A stretch of DNA of 64,000 nucleotides from Streptomyces sp. NRRL B-3428 (GCA_000721375.1 JOGW01000009.1:212855-276854), one strand, 5' to 3'; shown: positions 1-8,814, counted from the stretch's first letter. Made by a program: numbers and translations. The notes: a model not told the origin generated them from the letters alone.

Positions 1-483
1 GTGCAGACCTTCCGCGAACGGCACCCGGAGTGCGAAGTCCGGATCCGGGAGGCCCAGTTCGCGGACGTCGTCCCGTGGTTGTGGGAGGGCGAGGCGGATC
101 TGGCCCTCACCCGGCACTCCGTGGATGTCCAGGGGGTCGTGACGGGGCCCGTCCTGGTGACGGAAGCCCAGATGCTGGCCGTCCCGGCCGGCCACCCGTT
201 CACGCGCCGGCCATCGATCCCGGTGGCGGAACTCTCCCGGGTCCCTGTCCTTGAAATCGACTCCTCGGCCGCCACGTTGAACGAGCTCCTCACCCTGGTC
301 GGCGCGGGATCCGGCACGGCCTTGGTCGGCGCCCACACCCGCCGCTACTTCCAGCGCCCGGACGTCGCGTATGTCGCGGTCGAGCGAGCGGAGCCGGTGA
401 GGTGGGGCCTGGTGTGGCGCACGGGGGCGGAGTCCGCGCGGGTACGGGCCTTCGCGGAGGCGGCTGAACAGACGGTTTCCTGA
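1..483 (+). CDS. LysR-family transcriptional regulator, 3' part only
   Basis: This is the C-terminal part of a LysR-type regulator, cut by the window edge. The 160 visible residues match the effector-binding domain. A segment near residues 25-40 reads as the typical 'GEADLALTR' strand, and residues 50-70 contain the 'MLAVPAGHPF' turn that these domains use between their two lobes. A full LysR protein is about 300 residues, so the N-terminal winged helix lies upstream of base 1. The GTG at base 1 is probably an internal valine codon. The effector and target genes cannot be inferred from what is visible. Confidence 0.75.
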   Translation: MQTFRERHPECEVRIREAQFADVVPWLWEGEADLALTRHSVDVQGVVTGPVLVTEAQMLAVPAGHPFTRRPSIPVAELSRVPVLEIDSSAATLNELLTLVGAGSGTALVGAHTRRYFQRPDVAYVAVERAEPVRWGLVWRTGAESARVRAFAEAAEQTVS

Positions 484-618
484 CGGAATCCGGGCGGATC
501 GCAACAGATCTCCGCGCTGCTCACACCCAGGAGAAATTGCCGACCGGGCTGTCAGTGGCCGCTGTTAATCTCCAGCGACTCGCTTGATCGGCGGGTGTGG
601 GCAAGGGGAGGGGTGTTG

Positions 619-2724
619 GTGAAGGGGACGAGTTTGTCCAGATCCGGCTTGGTGGTCGGGTGTCTGGCGCTGGCCGCGGTGGTGGGGGTGCCCGGGTTGG
701 CGGTGGCGGCGGAGAACGCGCCGCCGACGCAGCCGGCCATCGCGGATCTGGCCACCGAGACCAAGGCGTGCGTCTCGGGGGAGGCGCGCACGTACGTCGG
801 GCAGATCCCGCGTGTCACTGCGAAGGTGTACGACGCGGATGAGGCGGAGTGGCTCTCGGCTGAGTTCGAGGCCTGGTGGAAAGACGCCGACGGTGTTGAA
901 CAGCGGCGGACTTCGACCACGAGCTCCATCCCTTCCGGCCTTACGCATAGCTGGCGGCTGCCCGAGGACATCCCGGCAAACACGTTGGTCACCTGGCATG
1001 TCCGGGCGAGCGACGGCGAGTCCGTCTCGCCTTGGAGTGATGAAGGTGCGGGCAGTGCCTGCGAGTTCGTCTACGACGATGTGAGTCCCCAGCGGCCGGT
1101 GGTGAGCTCCGTCGAGTACCCGGAAGGGGTCGGGGAGTGGACGGACGGCGTCGGTGTCTACGGAACGTTCAGCGCGGACTCACCGTCAGATGACGTTGTG
1201 GCGTACCTGTACGACTTCGTGGGCGGCCCCTATCGGACCGTGAGCGCTGAGGAGTTGGGTGGACCTGCCTCGTTCAGGTATCTGCCACTGAGCGCCGGTC
1301 CGAAGACCGTCGAGGTGTCTTCCGTGGACCGCTCGGGACGCCGGTCCATGCCCGCCACGTACGACTTCAGGGTGCAGGAGGGCCGTTCCCCGATCGCCCG
1401 GTGGAACCTGGCCGACGCAACCGGTTCGCGTACGGCTGCTGCGGTCAGCGGTCCCGAAGCGCGCGTGGGCAGCGGGGTGTCCTTCGGAGCGTCCGGTCTG
1501 GAAGGTACGGACCTCAAGTCCACCGCGACGTTCGACGGCGGCGGGCACGGGTTCATCACGCCCGATGCCCAGGTTGTCGACACCTCGAAGACCTTCGCCG
1601 TGAGCGCATGGGTGCGACCGGGCCGTACCGACCGCGCCATGACCATCGCCTCCCAAGATGCCGGCGATGGCCGGGCCTTCACGCTGGGAATGAGAACGAC
1701 GTCCGAGGCACCTGTGTGGTCCTTCGGCTTTGGTGGCGCCCAGGTGATAGGCGGTGCGCCGGAGACCGATGAGTGGGCACATGTGCTCGGCCTGTATGAC
1801 TCCGAGACGGGGCTTGCTCAGCTCTATGTGAACGGCAAGGCGGTGGGCGAGGGGCAGAAGGCCGAAGCCTCCGCGGCGACCGGGAACTTCCAGATCGGGC
1901 GTGCCCGCGGCAAGGACGGCTACCGTGACCGCTGGCAGGGCGAGATCGGGAACGTACGGGTGCATGACCGTGTGGTCGTTCCTGCTGAGCTGACGCAGCT
2001 AGCCGCTCGCAAGGCCATTGAGCGCGGGCACTGGGCACTGGAGACCTCGGCTGACGGCAGCAGTCCGGACCTGCACGGCGGTCAGCCGCTTGCCTTGGGC
2101 GAGGGCGCCTCGATCTACCGGCTTCCGCCCGTTGGGTGTGACATTTGGTTGGACCCGGAGTGTGTTCCGCCCGCCGATCCTCTTGAGGGCGACGGTCATC
2201 TCGAACTCGACGGCAAGAGCGGCTTCGCCGCGACGCAAACCCCGGCCGTGGACACGGACGACAGCTTCACGATCAGCACCGTGGTCCGCCTGGCCGACGC
2301 GGCACCGGACCGTCCGATGACGCTGCTCTCCCAGAGCGGTGAGAACGGTGATGCCTTCAAGGTGCGTTACGACCCGGCGGTCGAGCAGTGGCAGCTCGTC
2401 ATGACGCGCGCGGGTGTGGAGGAGACGCTGGCCGTCCAGTACGCGCGGCCTGATGGCGGTAGTGGACAGGGGCGCGCGGTCACCGTCGTCTACGACGATG
2501 CCTCCGACCAGATCACGCTCTACCTCGACGGGATGCGCGACGCGCTTGCCCGGGCGGAGCTCCCGAAGCTCTGGAAGAGCACTGGAGGCCTGCAGATCGG
2601 CCGGGCGAAGACGGCCGACGGCTGGGGTGAGTACCTGTACGGCGCCGTCGACGAGGTGCGCGTCTACTCCGGTGCCGTCGAAGAGGGTTGGATAGGCAGC
2701 CTGCGCTGGGGAATCGACCAGTGA
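619..2724 (+). CDS. Secreted protein with two LamG (concanavalin A-like) domains
   Basis: This gene encodes an exported protein of about 701 residues. I chose the GTG at 619 because a purine-rich AGGGGAGG site lies about 7 bases upstream and the resulting N-terminus is a clean signal peptide (basic residues, a hydrophobic run, then AVAA near residue 31); an in-frame GTG at 595 is possible. Residues about 35-250 look like Ig/fibronectin-type beta domains. Residues about 257-445 and 523-700 are two LamG-type jellyrolls, each with the 'F.ISAWV/TVVRL...YVDG...IGRA' pattern and a closing 'VRVHDRV/VRVYSGA' strand. Such domains bind carbohydrate or other ligands outside the cell. No catalytic domain is evident, so adhesion or scaffolding is a guess. 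Confidence 0.8.
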   Translation: MKGTSLSRSGLVVGCLALAAVVGVPGLAVAAENAPPTQPAIADLATETKACVSGEARTYVGQIPRVTAKVYDADEAEWLSAEFEAWWKDADGVEQRRTSTTSSIPSGLTHSWRLPEDIPANTLVTWHVRASDGESVSPWSDEGAGSACEFVYDDVSPQRPVVSSVEYPEGVGEWTDGVGVYGTFSADSPSDDVVAYLYDFVGGPYRTVSAEELGGPASFRYLPLSAGPKTVEVSSVDRSGRRSMPATYDFRVQEGRSPIARWNLADATGSRTAAAVSGPEARVGSGVSFGASGLEGTDLKSTATFDGGGHGFITPDAQVVDTSKTFAVSAWVRPGRTDRAMTIASQDAGDGRAFTLGMRTTSEAPVWSFGFGGAQVIGGAPETDEWAHVLGLYDSETGLAQLYVNGKAVGEGQKAEASAATGNFQIGRARGKDGYRDRWQGEIGNVRVHDRVVVPAELTQLAARKAIERGHWALETSADGSSPDLHGGQPLALGEGASIYRLPPVGCDIWLDPECVPPADPLEGDGHLELDGKSGFAATQTPAVDTDDSFTISTVVRLADAAPDRPMTLLSQSGENGDAFKVRYDPAVEQWQLVMTRAGVEETLAVQYARPDGGSGQGRAVTVVYDDASDQITLYLDGMRDALARAELPKLWKSTGGLQIGRAKTADGWGEYLYGAVDEVRVYSGAVEEGWIGSLRWGIDQ

Positions 2725-2739
2725 CCGTCGACTGACAAT

Positions 2740-2780
2740 GCGGACCGTCTGCCCGGAACGGTTGAGGGCAGACGGTCCGC
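2740..2780. terminator. Bidirectional hairpin terminator
   Basis: Perfect 15-bp arms at 2740-2754 and 2766-2780 with an 11-base loop lie between the convergent LamG gene and tyrosine phosphatase gene. There is no long T-tract, which is usual for high-GC actinomycete terminators. Confidence 0.8.
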
Positions 2781-2796
2781 GTGTGAGCGCCCAGGC

Positions 2797-3870
2797 TCAG
2801 CCGACCAGCAACTCCCTCTTCAGCTCCGCAAGTTCCCCCCTCGACAACCCGAGCCCCTCCTTCTCGTACGCCCGGAACGACCCGTACTCCGAAGAGACCT
2901 CCGCGAACCCCGAGTTCAAGTACTCCGCCCGCACATCGAGCAACGGCTTGTACACCTTCGCCTGCTCCGGCGTCATATGGGCGAGAGCCGCCGCATTCGC
3001 CGCCGCGCGGTAGTCGTTCGAGGCCAGGTAGTCCGACATCACGGTCTCGCGCGGGACGCCCAGCGCGGTCAGAAGCGCCGCGTTGGCCCAGCCCGTGCGG
3101 TCCTTGCCGGCCGTGCAGTGGAAGAGGACGCCGTCGCCCTGGACGAGGTCCTCGAAGACCGTCCCGTACGCCGCCTTCGCCGACTCCCCGCTGACCATGA
3201 ACTTCTCGCCGTCCACCATCATCGCGACCGCCTCCGCCTCGGTCTTCGGCATCGTGACGAAGGTGTCCGAGCCGGCGAGGACATCCGCGACCACGTACGA
3301 GGTGCCGGCCGGGACGCGGTCGGGGGCCGCCGCGCGCTCCGACGACATGCGCAGGTCGTAGTCGACGCGGATGCCCAGGCGCCGCAGCTTCGCCAGGTCG
3401 GCGGCCGTCAGCTTGTCGAGGGCGTCCGAACGGTAGATCTCGCCCATCTTGACCCAGTGGCCGTGGGCGGTCCGGTAGCCGCCCGCGTCACGGAAGTTGA
3501 CCGTGCCGTCGAGCTTGATCAGGCGGTCCGCCAGACGGAGGGAGTGGCCGCGGTCGGCGTCGAAGGTGAACCACTGGCGGTCGGCCGCGGGGAGACCCGA
3601 GACCGTGACCTTGCCGGACGAGCCGCCGCGCGCGACCACCTTGCCGTTCGCCTCGATCGCGACCTTGCGGACGCCCGGCGCCTTCCACTCGATGACGTAC
3701 GAGCCGTCGGCGGCCGCCGTCACGGTGGCCGCCGTGAACGGTATGGACGCGCGGTGCGCTCCCTGCGCGGGCCCCTGCTGCTCGTGGGCGACGGCCGAGG
3801 GCGCGGCGGCAAGAGCGGTGAGCGAGAGCGCGACGGCGGCGGACAGGGCGTGGGAGAGGGAGATCTTCAT
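2797..3870 (-). CDS. Secreted tyrosine-protein phosphatase (Tyr_phosphatase_3 type)
   Basis: The product is a 357-residue exported protein-tyrosine (or phosphoinositide) phosphatase. The ATG at 3870 gives a signal peptide of about 28 residues ending near 'PSAVA'; the reading frame is open further upstream, but that extension would bury the signal peptide. A beta-rich N-terminal domain (about 45-110) is followed by the phosphatase domain, which begins with the 'GTVNFRDAGGYRT' signature and carries the P-loop HCTAGKDRTG. Cys252 is the expected nucleophile and Arg258 the phosphate-binding arginine of the CX5R motif. Related secreted enzymes in actinobacteria and Listeria (LipA type) act on phosphotyrosine or phosphoinositides. 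It stands alone, divergent from the next gene. Confidence 0.85.
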   Translation of the reverse strand: MKISLSHALSAAVALSLTALAAAPSAVAHEQQGPAQGAHRASIPFTAATVTAAADGSYVIEWKAPGVRKVAIEANGKVVARGGSSGKVTVSGLPAADRQWFTFDADRGHSLRLADRLIKLDGTVNFRDAGGYRTAHGHWVKMGEIYRSDALDKLTAADLAKLRRLGIRVDYDLRMSSERAAAPDRVPAGTSYVVADVLAGSDTFVTMPKTEAEAVAMMVDGEKFMVSGESAKAAYGTVFEDLVQGDGVLFHCTAGKDRTGWANAALLTALGVPRETVMSDYLASNDYRAAANAAALAHMTPEQAKVYKPLLDVRAEYLNSGFAEVSSEYGSFRAYEKEGLGLSRGELAELKRELLVG

Positions 3871-4037
3871 GCCGCGGATGCTCCGGGCCGCCGGCCAACG
3901 GTCGGTGAACGGCGGACGTGAGCAGGTCGTAGGCGGGTTGAAGTGTGAAGGTGCGCGCATGGCAGCAGGGCTGATCACAGCAGGCGCGTTCGATTACAGT
4001 GCTGCCGTCGGTGGGGGAGGCACGAGGGGAGACAGCG

Positions 4038-5150
4038 GTGAGTGCCCAGGCACCCGTGTGGGGACGGGCCGAACAGCAGGACTTCCGCAGCCGCGTGCGC
4101 GGGACGCTGCTCGGCGGTGCGCTCGGTGACGCCCTGGGTGCGCCGGTCGCTTCGCTCGCCCTCGACGAACTGCGCACGGCGCACGGCGCCGACGGGCTCG
4201 GCGATCTCGTGCCCGCGTACGGGCGGCGGGGCGCCGTCACTGCCGCCTCTCAGCTCACGTTGTTCACGGTCGACGGTCTGATACGAGCGCAGGTACGCCG
4301 TGACACCGGCGCCTGGCATCCGCCCACCGATGTGCACCGGGCCCATCTGCGCTGGGCTGTCACCCAGACCGAGTGGGGGCCGGACGAACGCCGTAAGGAC
4401 GACGGGTGGCTGGCGCGGGAGGAGTGGCTCTACGCGCGGCGCGATCCCGACCGCGCGCTCCTGTCCGGGTTCGGGGACGAGCTGCTCGGTACGCTCCAGG
4501 AGCCCAAGAACCCTGCGGAGCGCGGCTCTTCGGCCGCCACCCGGTCCGCGCCCTTCGGGCTGCTCGTCGGCTGGGAGCCGCAGCTCGTCCTCCAGCTCGC
4601 CGTCGAGTGCGCGACCCAGTCGCACGGCCACCCCGGCGCGTATCTGAGCGCCGGCGCCTTCGCCGTACTCGTGCATGCGCTCGCCCGCGGCGAATCCCTG
4701 GACGCGGCGGTGCAGCGGGCGCTCGCGCTGCTCGCTGCCCGACCCGGGCATCAGCCGGTCACCGATGCCCTGCAGCAGGCGCTCGGCGCCGTACGCCAAG
4801 GCATCCCGACGGCAGGGCGGGTGGACGCGCTGGCCGCCGGGCGTACGGCCGAGGCAGCGCTCGGCGCGGCCGTCTACTGCGCGCTGGTCTGCGAGGACAT
4901 ACGGCACGGACTGCGGCTGGCCGTGAACCACGGCGGTGACTCCGTGGCCGTCGGCGCGCTTGCCGGTTCGCTGCTCGGGGCGCAGCACGGCGAGACCGCG
5001 CTGCCGCCTTCCTGGGTGGCCGATCTCGAGGGCCGCCCCACCCTCCTCGAACTCGCCGACGACTTCGCGATGGAGATGACCCAGGGCGCCGCCCTGCACG
5101 GCCCGAGTGCCGCTTCGCCGGGGTGGCTGGCCCGGTATCCGCGCGCCTGA
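4038..5150 (+). CDS. ADP-ribosylglycohydrolase-like protein, probably inactive
   Basis: This 370-residue protein belongs to the ADP-ribosylglycohydrolase (DraG/ARH) family, whose active members remove ADP-ribose from proteins using two magnesium ions. The GTG at 4038 follows a GAGGGGAGA site. Residues 22-34 contain the family opening 'GTLLGGALGDALG'. However, the metal-binding TDDT motif is replaced by Thr68-Ala69-Ala70-Ser71 before 'QLTLFTVDGLIRA', and the C-terminal GGDxD motif (about residues 297-306) reads 'NHGGDSVAVG', so the second aspartate is lost too. Loss at both metal sites argues for a pseudoenzyme that binds ADP-ribose or a partner without hydrolysing it. The reading frame is otherwise intact with normal codon use, so this is not simple decay. 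Confidence 0.8.
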   Translation: MSAQAPVWGRAEQQDFRSRVRGTLLGGALGDALGAPVASLALDELRTAHGADGLGDLVPAYGRRGAVTAASQLTLFTVDGLIRAQVRRDTGAWHPPTDVHRAHLRWAVTQTEWGPDERRKDDGWLAREEWLYARRDPDRALLSGFGDELLGTLQEPKNPAERGSSAATRSAPFGLLVGWEPQLVLQLAVECATQSHGHPGAYLSAGAFAVLVHALARGESLDAAVQRALALLAARPGHQPVTDALQQALGAVRQGIPTAGRVDALAAGRTAEAALGAAVYCALVCEDIRHGLRLAVNHGGDSVAVGALAGSLLGAQHGETALPPSWVADLEGRPTLLELADDFAMEMTQGAALHGPSAASPGWLARYPRA

Positions 5151-5160
5151 ACGATCTGTG

Positions 5161-5232
5161 TGCTCGTCCCCGTGAACGAGGACGTGCTCGTCCCCGTGAA
5201 CGAGGACGCGCTCGTCCCCGTGAACGAGGACG
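5161..5232. repeat. 24-bp tandem repeat, three copies
   Basis: Three near-identical 24-bp units (5161-5184, 5185-5208, 5209-5232) begin ten bases after the stop codon of the upstream gene. Each contains CTCGTCCCCGTGAACGAGGA, which can fold on itself (CTCGT/ACGAG). Only one base differs between copies. Confidence 0.9.
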
Positions 5233-5259
5233 GGGCGGAGAGCCGAAGCTCCCCGCCCC
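5232..5259. terminator. Bidirectional hairpin terminator
   Basis: Eleven-base arms at 5232-5242 and 5249-5259 (one mismatch, 6-base loop) sit between the convergent ADP-ribosylglycohydrolase-like gene and the symporter gene. Confidence 0.65.
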
Positions 5260-5278
5260 ATCAGTTTCCTGAAGAGCG

Positions 5279-6847
5279 TCAGGCCTTTCCGGCCACCGCC
5301 GAGGACCCGTCCGCCTGCGGCGGAATCGCGGCCGCACCCGCCGAGTCGTCGTCGCCGTCCGTGTTGAGCTTCTCGATCAGCGCGTCGCGCTCCGGAGTGT
5401 CCTCCGGCTTGATCAGACCGACTGCGATGTACAGGACCAGCGAGACCGCGAGCGGGATCGAGACCTGGAACTGCAGCGGTACGCCGCCCTCGACCGACCA
5501 GTGGATCGGGTAGTTCACCAGCCAGAAGGCCAGCAGACCCATCGACCAGCTGGTGAGCGCGGCCGTCGGTCCCGACTTGCGGAACCAGCGCAGCAGACCC
5601 AGCATCATCGGGATCGCGATCGGGCCCATGAGACCGGCCACCCACTTGATCACGACGGTGATGATGTCCTTGAACGCGGGCGAGTTGACCTGGGTCGCCA
5701 CCGCCATCGACAGGCCGAGGAAGACCACCGTGGTCAGCCGCGCGGCGAGGAGTCCGGAACGGGTGTCCCACTGGCGGGCCTTGGCCGACAGGACCGGGGC
5801 CACGTCACGGGTGAAGACCGCCGCGATCGCGTTGGCGTCCGAGGAGCACATCGCCATCGTGTGCGAGAAGAAGCCGACGATGACCAGGCCGAGCAGACCG
5901 TGCGGCAGCAGCTGCTCGGTCATCAGGGCGTAGGAGTCGGAGCCGTCGGGCTTCTGTGCGTCGACCAGGAGCGGCGACATCCACATCGGGAAGAACAGGA
6001 CCAGCGGCCAGACCAGCCACAGGATCGCCGAGAGCCGGGCCGAGCGGGTGGCCTCGCGTGCGTTGCGGGTGGCCATGTAGCGCTGGGCCTGGTTGAGCAT
6101 GCCGCCGTTGTACTCGAAGAGCTTGATGAAGAGGAACGCGAGGAGGAAGACCGTTCCGTACGGGCCGACCAGCGGCTCCGTGTGACCCTGGAGCTCCGGC
6201 TCGTCCCACACACCCCAGAAGCCGCCGAACTCGCCGAGCTTGGAGACGACCGCGATGAACATCGCGATACCGGCGAGCAGTTGGATGATGAACTGGCCCA
6301 GCTCGGTGAGGGCGTCGGCCCACAGACCGCCGATGGTGCAGTAGATACCGGTGATGACGCCGGTGATCAGGATGCCCTGGTTGAGTGAGATCCCGGTGAA
6401 CACCGAGAGCAGGGTGGCGATCGCGGCCCACTTGGCGCCCACGTCCACGATCTTGAGCAGCATGCCCGACCAGGCGAGCGCCTGCTGGGTCTTGAGGTTG
6501 TAGCGGTTCTTCAGGTACTCCAGCGGCGAGGCCACATGCAGCCGCGAACGCAGGCGGTTGATCCGGGGCGCGAAGAGCTGCGCGCCGATCGCGATACCAA
6601 GCGCGATGGGGAAGGACCAGGTGACGAAGGACGTCACGCCGTAGGTGTACGCGATGCCCGCGTACCCGGTGAACATCACCGCGCTGTAGCCGGACATGTG
6701 GTGCGAGATGCCGGAGAGCCACCACGGCATCTTGCCGCCGGCGGTGAAGAAGTCGCTGACGTCGTCGACGCGTTTGTGCGACCAGACACCGATGACGATC
6801 ATCACGCCGAAGTAGGCGATCAGTACCGCCCAGTCGAGACTGTTCAT
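5279..6847 (-). CDS. Sodium:solute symporter (SSS family)
   Basis: The product (about 522 residues) is a multi-pass inner-membrane carrier of the sodium:solute symporter family. It has about 13 hydrophobic segments, a periplasmic-facing first helix ('WAVLIAYFGVMIVIGV'), the 'DFFTAGGKMPWW' loop and the 'SGYSAVMFTGYAGIAY' helix typical of the family. The ATG at 6847 is preferred because a GGAGG site lies six bases before it; a GTG at 6853 would abut that site. The C-terminal 50 residues are a hydrophilic acidic and alanine-rich tail. The substrate is not clear: family members carry sugars, carboxylates, amino acids or nucleosides, and the neighbours give no strong clue. Confidence 0.88.
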   Translation of the reverse strand: MNSLDWAVLIAYFGVMIVIGVWSHKRVDDVSDFFTAGGKMPWWLSGISHHMSGYSAVMFTGYAGIAYTYGVTSFVTWSFPIALGIAIGAQLFAPRINRLRSRLHVASPLEYLKNRYNLKTQQALAWSGMLLKIVDVGAKWAAIATLLSVFTGISLNQGILITGVITGIYCTIGGLWADALTELGQFIIQLLAGIAMFIAVVSKLGEFGGFWGVWDEPELQGHTEPLVGPYGTVFLLAFLFIKLFEYNGGMLNQAQRYMATRNAREATRSARLSAILWLVWPLVLFFPMWMSPLLVDAQKPDGSDSYALMTEQLLPHGLLGLVIVGFFSHTMAMCSSDANAIAAVFTRDVAPVLSAKARQWDTRSGLLAARLTTVVFLGLSMAVATQVNSPAFKDIITVVIKWVAGLMGPIAIPMMLGLLRWFRKSGPTAALTSWSMGLLAFWLVNYPIHWSVEGGVPLQFQVSIPLAVSLVLYIAVGLIKPEDTPERDALIEKLNTDGDDDSAGAAAIPPQADGSSAVAGKA

Positions 6848-6986
6848 GTGCACCTCCAGGGGGACTGTCGTGCGCTACCGCGGGCCCGCTCATGGTGGGT
6901 TCGCACGGAGGACGGCGACAACCGCACGGAGGGTCAAGGGACAGTAAAATCGTTCCTGTTGAGGACTTCTGTTCATGTACTTGAAT

Positions 6987-7004
6987 TTCTGGAGGGGTCC
7001 AGAA
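6987..7004. promoter_or_regulatory. Inverted repeat upstream of the symporter gene
   Basis: TTCTGGA (6987-6993) and TCCAGAA (6998-7004) form perfect 7-bp arms around GGGG, about 140 bp upstream of the symporter start and inside an unusually AT-rich stretch. It may be an operator; no cognate regulator is adjacent. Confidence 0.4.
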
Positions 7005-7012
7005 CAACGCAA

Positions 7013-7044
7013 AGGCGGTACGGGAGTCGATTCCCGTACCGCCT
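7013..7044. terminator. Hairpin terminator for the SDR gene
   Basis: Perfect 13-bp arms at 7013-7025 and 7032-7044 with a 6-base loop lie 24 bases past the stop of the SDR gene on the minus strand. Confidence 0.8.
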
Positions 7045-7067
7045 CTGAGCTGCGAAGAAGGTGTCGG

Positions 7068-7850
7068 CTAGCGCATGATCTCGCCCGCGTTCACCAGGAG
7101 TTGCTGCCCGGTGATCGCACGGGCCCGGTCCGAGGCCAGGAACGTGCAGGCGTCCGCGACATCGCCGTCCGTGGCCAGATCGGGCAGCGCCATCCGCGAG
7201 GTGAGCCGCGCCTTCACCTCTTCCTCCGGCGCGCCCTCGGTGTGCGCGGTGAACTGCACCCAGGCCTCGACCGGAGGTCCCCACATCCAGCCCGGGAGCA
7301 CGGTGTTGACCCGGATCCGGTCCTCGCCGAGCTCACGCGCGAGCGAGTACATGGCCGAGGTCAGAGCGCCCTTCGAGGCCGCGTACGCCGCCTGCTTGAC
7401 CTGGGACGGAGAGGCGATCGCCGACTGCGTGCCGACGATGACCACCGCGCCGCCGCGCTCCTTGAGCGCCGGCAGACAGGCCCGCGTCATCCGCAGCGTG
7501 CCGAGCAGGTTGGTGTCGATGACGCCCTTCCACGTCTCGAAATCCGCGTCCGCGAGCCCGCCGAAGTAGCTGTCCCAGGCGGCCACATGGATCACCGCGT
7601 CGAGCCGTCCGAACTTCTCCACCGCGAGCGCGGCGAGCGCCTCGCACTGCCGCTCGTCGGTGATGTCCGTCGCCTTGTACGCGGTGTGCTTGCCGTCCGG
7701 GTCGATCTCGGCCGCCGACTTGGCGAGGTTCGCTTCCGTACGCGCCCCGAGCACGGCGTTCCCGCCGTCGCGCAGCACGGCCGCGGCCACCTGCTGACCG
7801 AGGCCGGCGCCGACCCCGGAGACGATCACGGTCTTGTCCTGGAGCAGCAC
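7068..7850 (-). CDS. SDR-family NAD(P)-dependent oxidoreductase
   Basis: A 260-residue classical short-chain dehydrogenase/reductase. The GTG at 7850 follows a GGAGG site by about seven bases; the frame stays open far upstream but those codons overlap the divergent gene. The Rossmann motif is slightly unusual, 'VSGVGAGLGQQVA' (TGxxxGxG type), followed by 'LGARTEANL'. The catalytic serine lies in 'IVGTQSAIAS' and the YxxxK pair in 'QAAYAASKGAL'; the C-terminal 'TFLASDRARAITGQQLLVNAG' strand is canonical. The substrate is unknown. It diverges from the next gene, and a perfect palindrome between them (7883-7897) suggests shared control. Confidence 0.88.
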   Translation of the reverse strand: MLLQDKTVIVSGVGAGLGQQVAAAVLRDGGNAVLGARTEANLAKSAAEIDPDGKHTAYKATDITDERQCEALAALAVEKFGRLDAVIHVAAWDSYFGGLADADFETWKGVIDTNLLGTLRMTRACLPALKERGGAVVIVGTQSAIASPSQVKQAAYAASKGALTSAMYSLARELGEDRIRVNTVLPGWMWGPPVEAWVQFTAHTEGAPEEEVKARLTSRMALPDLATDGDVADACTFLASDRARAITGQQLLVNAGEIMR

Positions 7851-7882
7851 AGCCAACCTCCGACGCGACTCTGGTGGATTTC

Positions 7883-7897
7883 CTGACGGGCCGTCAG
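7883..7897. promoter_or_regulatory. Candidate operator in the SDR divergent promoter
   Basis: CTGACGG (7883-7889) and CCGTCAG (7891-7897) form perfect arms around one base, in the 84-bp gap between two divergent genes. The shape is like TetR-family operators; the regulator is not in the immediate neighbourhood. Confidence 0.6.
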
Positions 7898-7934
7898 AGT
7901 AGGGCCGTCCAGCGGAGGAAGGAAGGGGAGCGTC

Positions 7935-8777
7935 ATGGGTGAAGAGACCCGCAGTGAGGTGTACGCGGAGCTGGCCTCGGTCGGCCCGTACGGAGTGCGT
8001 CCCGGGCATGCCCTGATCACCATGGTGGAGCCGCATCCGGGCCATGAGTTCGCGTACAACCGCTGGTACGAGGACGACCACTACTACGCCGGCGCGATGG
8101 CCATGCCGTGGATGTACGCGGGCAGGCGCTGGGTGGCGACCCGGGATCTGCAGGAGCTCCGCTATCCGGAGAAGTCCGCGATAGCCCAGCCCGTGACGGC
8201 CGGCTGCTACATCTCCACGTACTGGGTGACCGAGGGCCGCTACGACGACCACATGAAGTGGACCGTCGGCATCAACAAGCGCCTCAACCGCGACGGCCGC
8301 GTCTACCAGGACCGTACGCACGTGTTCACCTCGTTCCAGGACCACGAGGCGACCGTCTACCGCGACGGGGCGGCCGGACCGCGTGACTACCATGCGCTCG
8401 ACTACCCCTACCAGGGCCTTGTCGTCGAGGTGATCGACGCGGAAGGGCCGCAGCAGCGCGCCGAGTTGCTCGAATGGCTGCGCTCCAAGCACCTGCCGCG
8501 CAAGCTCACCGACTCGCCCGCGGCGATGGTGGTCATCTTCCGGCCGACCCCGCTGCCCGGCGACAAGATGACCTATGTGAAGCAGGTCGAGGGAGTCGAC
8601 ACACGGCTGACCCTGCTGTGGTTCCTGGGCACGGATCCGCGGGAGCGGTGGGAGGGCCACTTCGCGAACAGGGTCGAGGAAGTGGCCGAATCAGGGCTCG
8701 GGCAGGTCGAGTTGGTGGCTCCGTTCATCCCGACGGTGCCGGGTACGGACACGTATGTCGATCAACTGAGGGAGTGA
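7935..8777 (+). CDS. Conserved hypothetical protein, dimeric alpha-beta barrel (EthD-like) fold
   Basis: A 280-residue soluble protein with no signal peptide or membrane segment. The ATG at 7935 follows GGAAGGGGAG. Two halves can be seen, each resembling a ferredoxin-like dimeric alpha-beta barrel: residues 24-140 begin 'HALITMVEPHPGHEFAYNRWYEDDHYYAG', and residues 150-270 begin 'GLVVEVIDAEGPQQRAELLEWLRSKHLPRKL'. The 'RWYEDDH' motif resembles the EthD/antibiotic monooxygenase-type 'WY...H' pattern. Family knowledge suggests a small-molecule-processing or cofactor-free enzyme, possibly partnered with the divergent SDR. Its exact function is not recognised. Confidence 0.7.
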   Translation: MGEETRSEVYAELASVGPYGVRPGHALITMVEPHPGHEFAYNRWYEDDHYYAGAMAMPWMYAGRRWVATRDLQELRYPEKSAIAQPVTAGCYISTYWVTEGRYDDHMKWTVGINKRLNRDGRVYQDRTHVFTSFQDHEATVYRDGAAGPRDYHALDYPYQGLVVEVIDAEGPQQRAELLEWLRSKHLPRKLTDSPAAMVVIFRPTPLPGDKMTYVKQVEGVDTRLTLLWFLGTDPRERWEGHFANRVEEVAESGLGQVELVAPFIPTVPGTDTYVDQLRE

Positions 8778-8796
8778 GCAGGGCTGTTCGGGCAAA

Positions 8797-8814
8797 GGCC
8801 GAGCCCCCTCGGCC
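8797..8814. terminator. Short hairpin terminator
   Basis: GGCCGAG (8797-8803) and CTCGGCC (8808-8814) form a perfect stem with a CCCC loop, shortly after the EthD-like gene and near the end of the convergent DUF397 gene. Confidence 0.55.

Noticed and set aside
3871..3978. N-terminal extension of the secreted phosphatase
   Set aside because: It would place 36 residues before a clear signal peptide; the internal ATG at 3870 is the better start.
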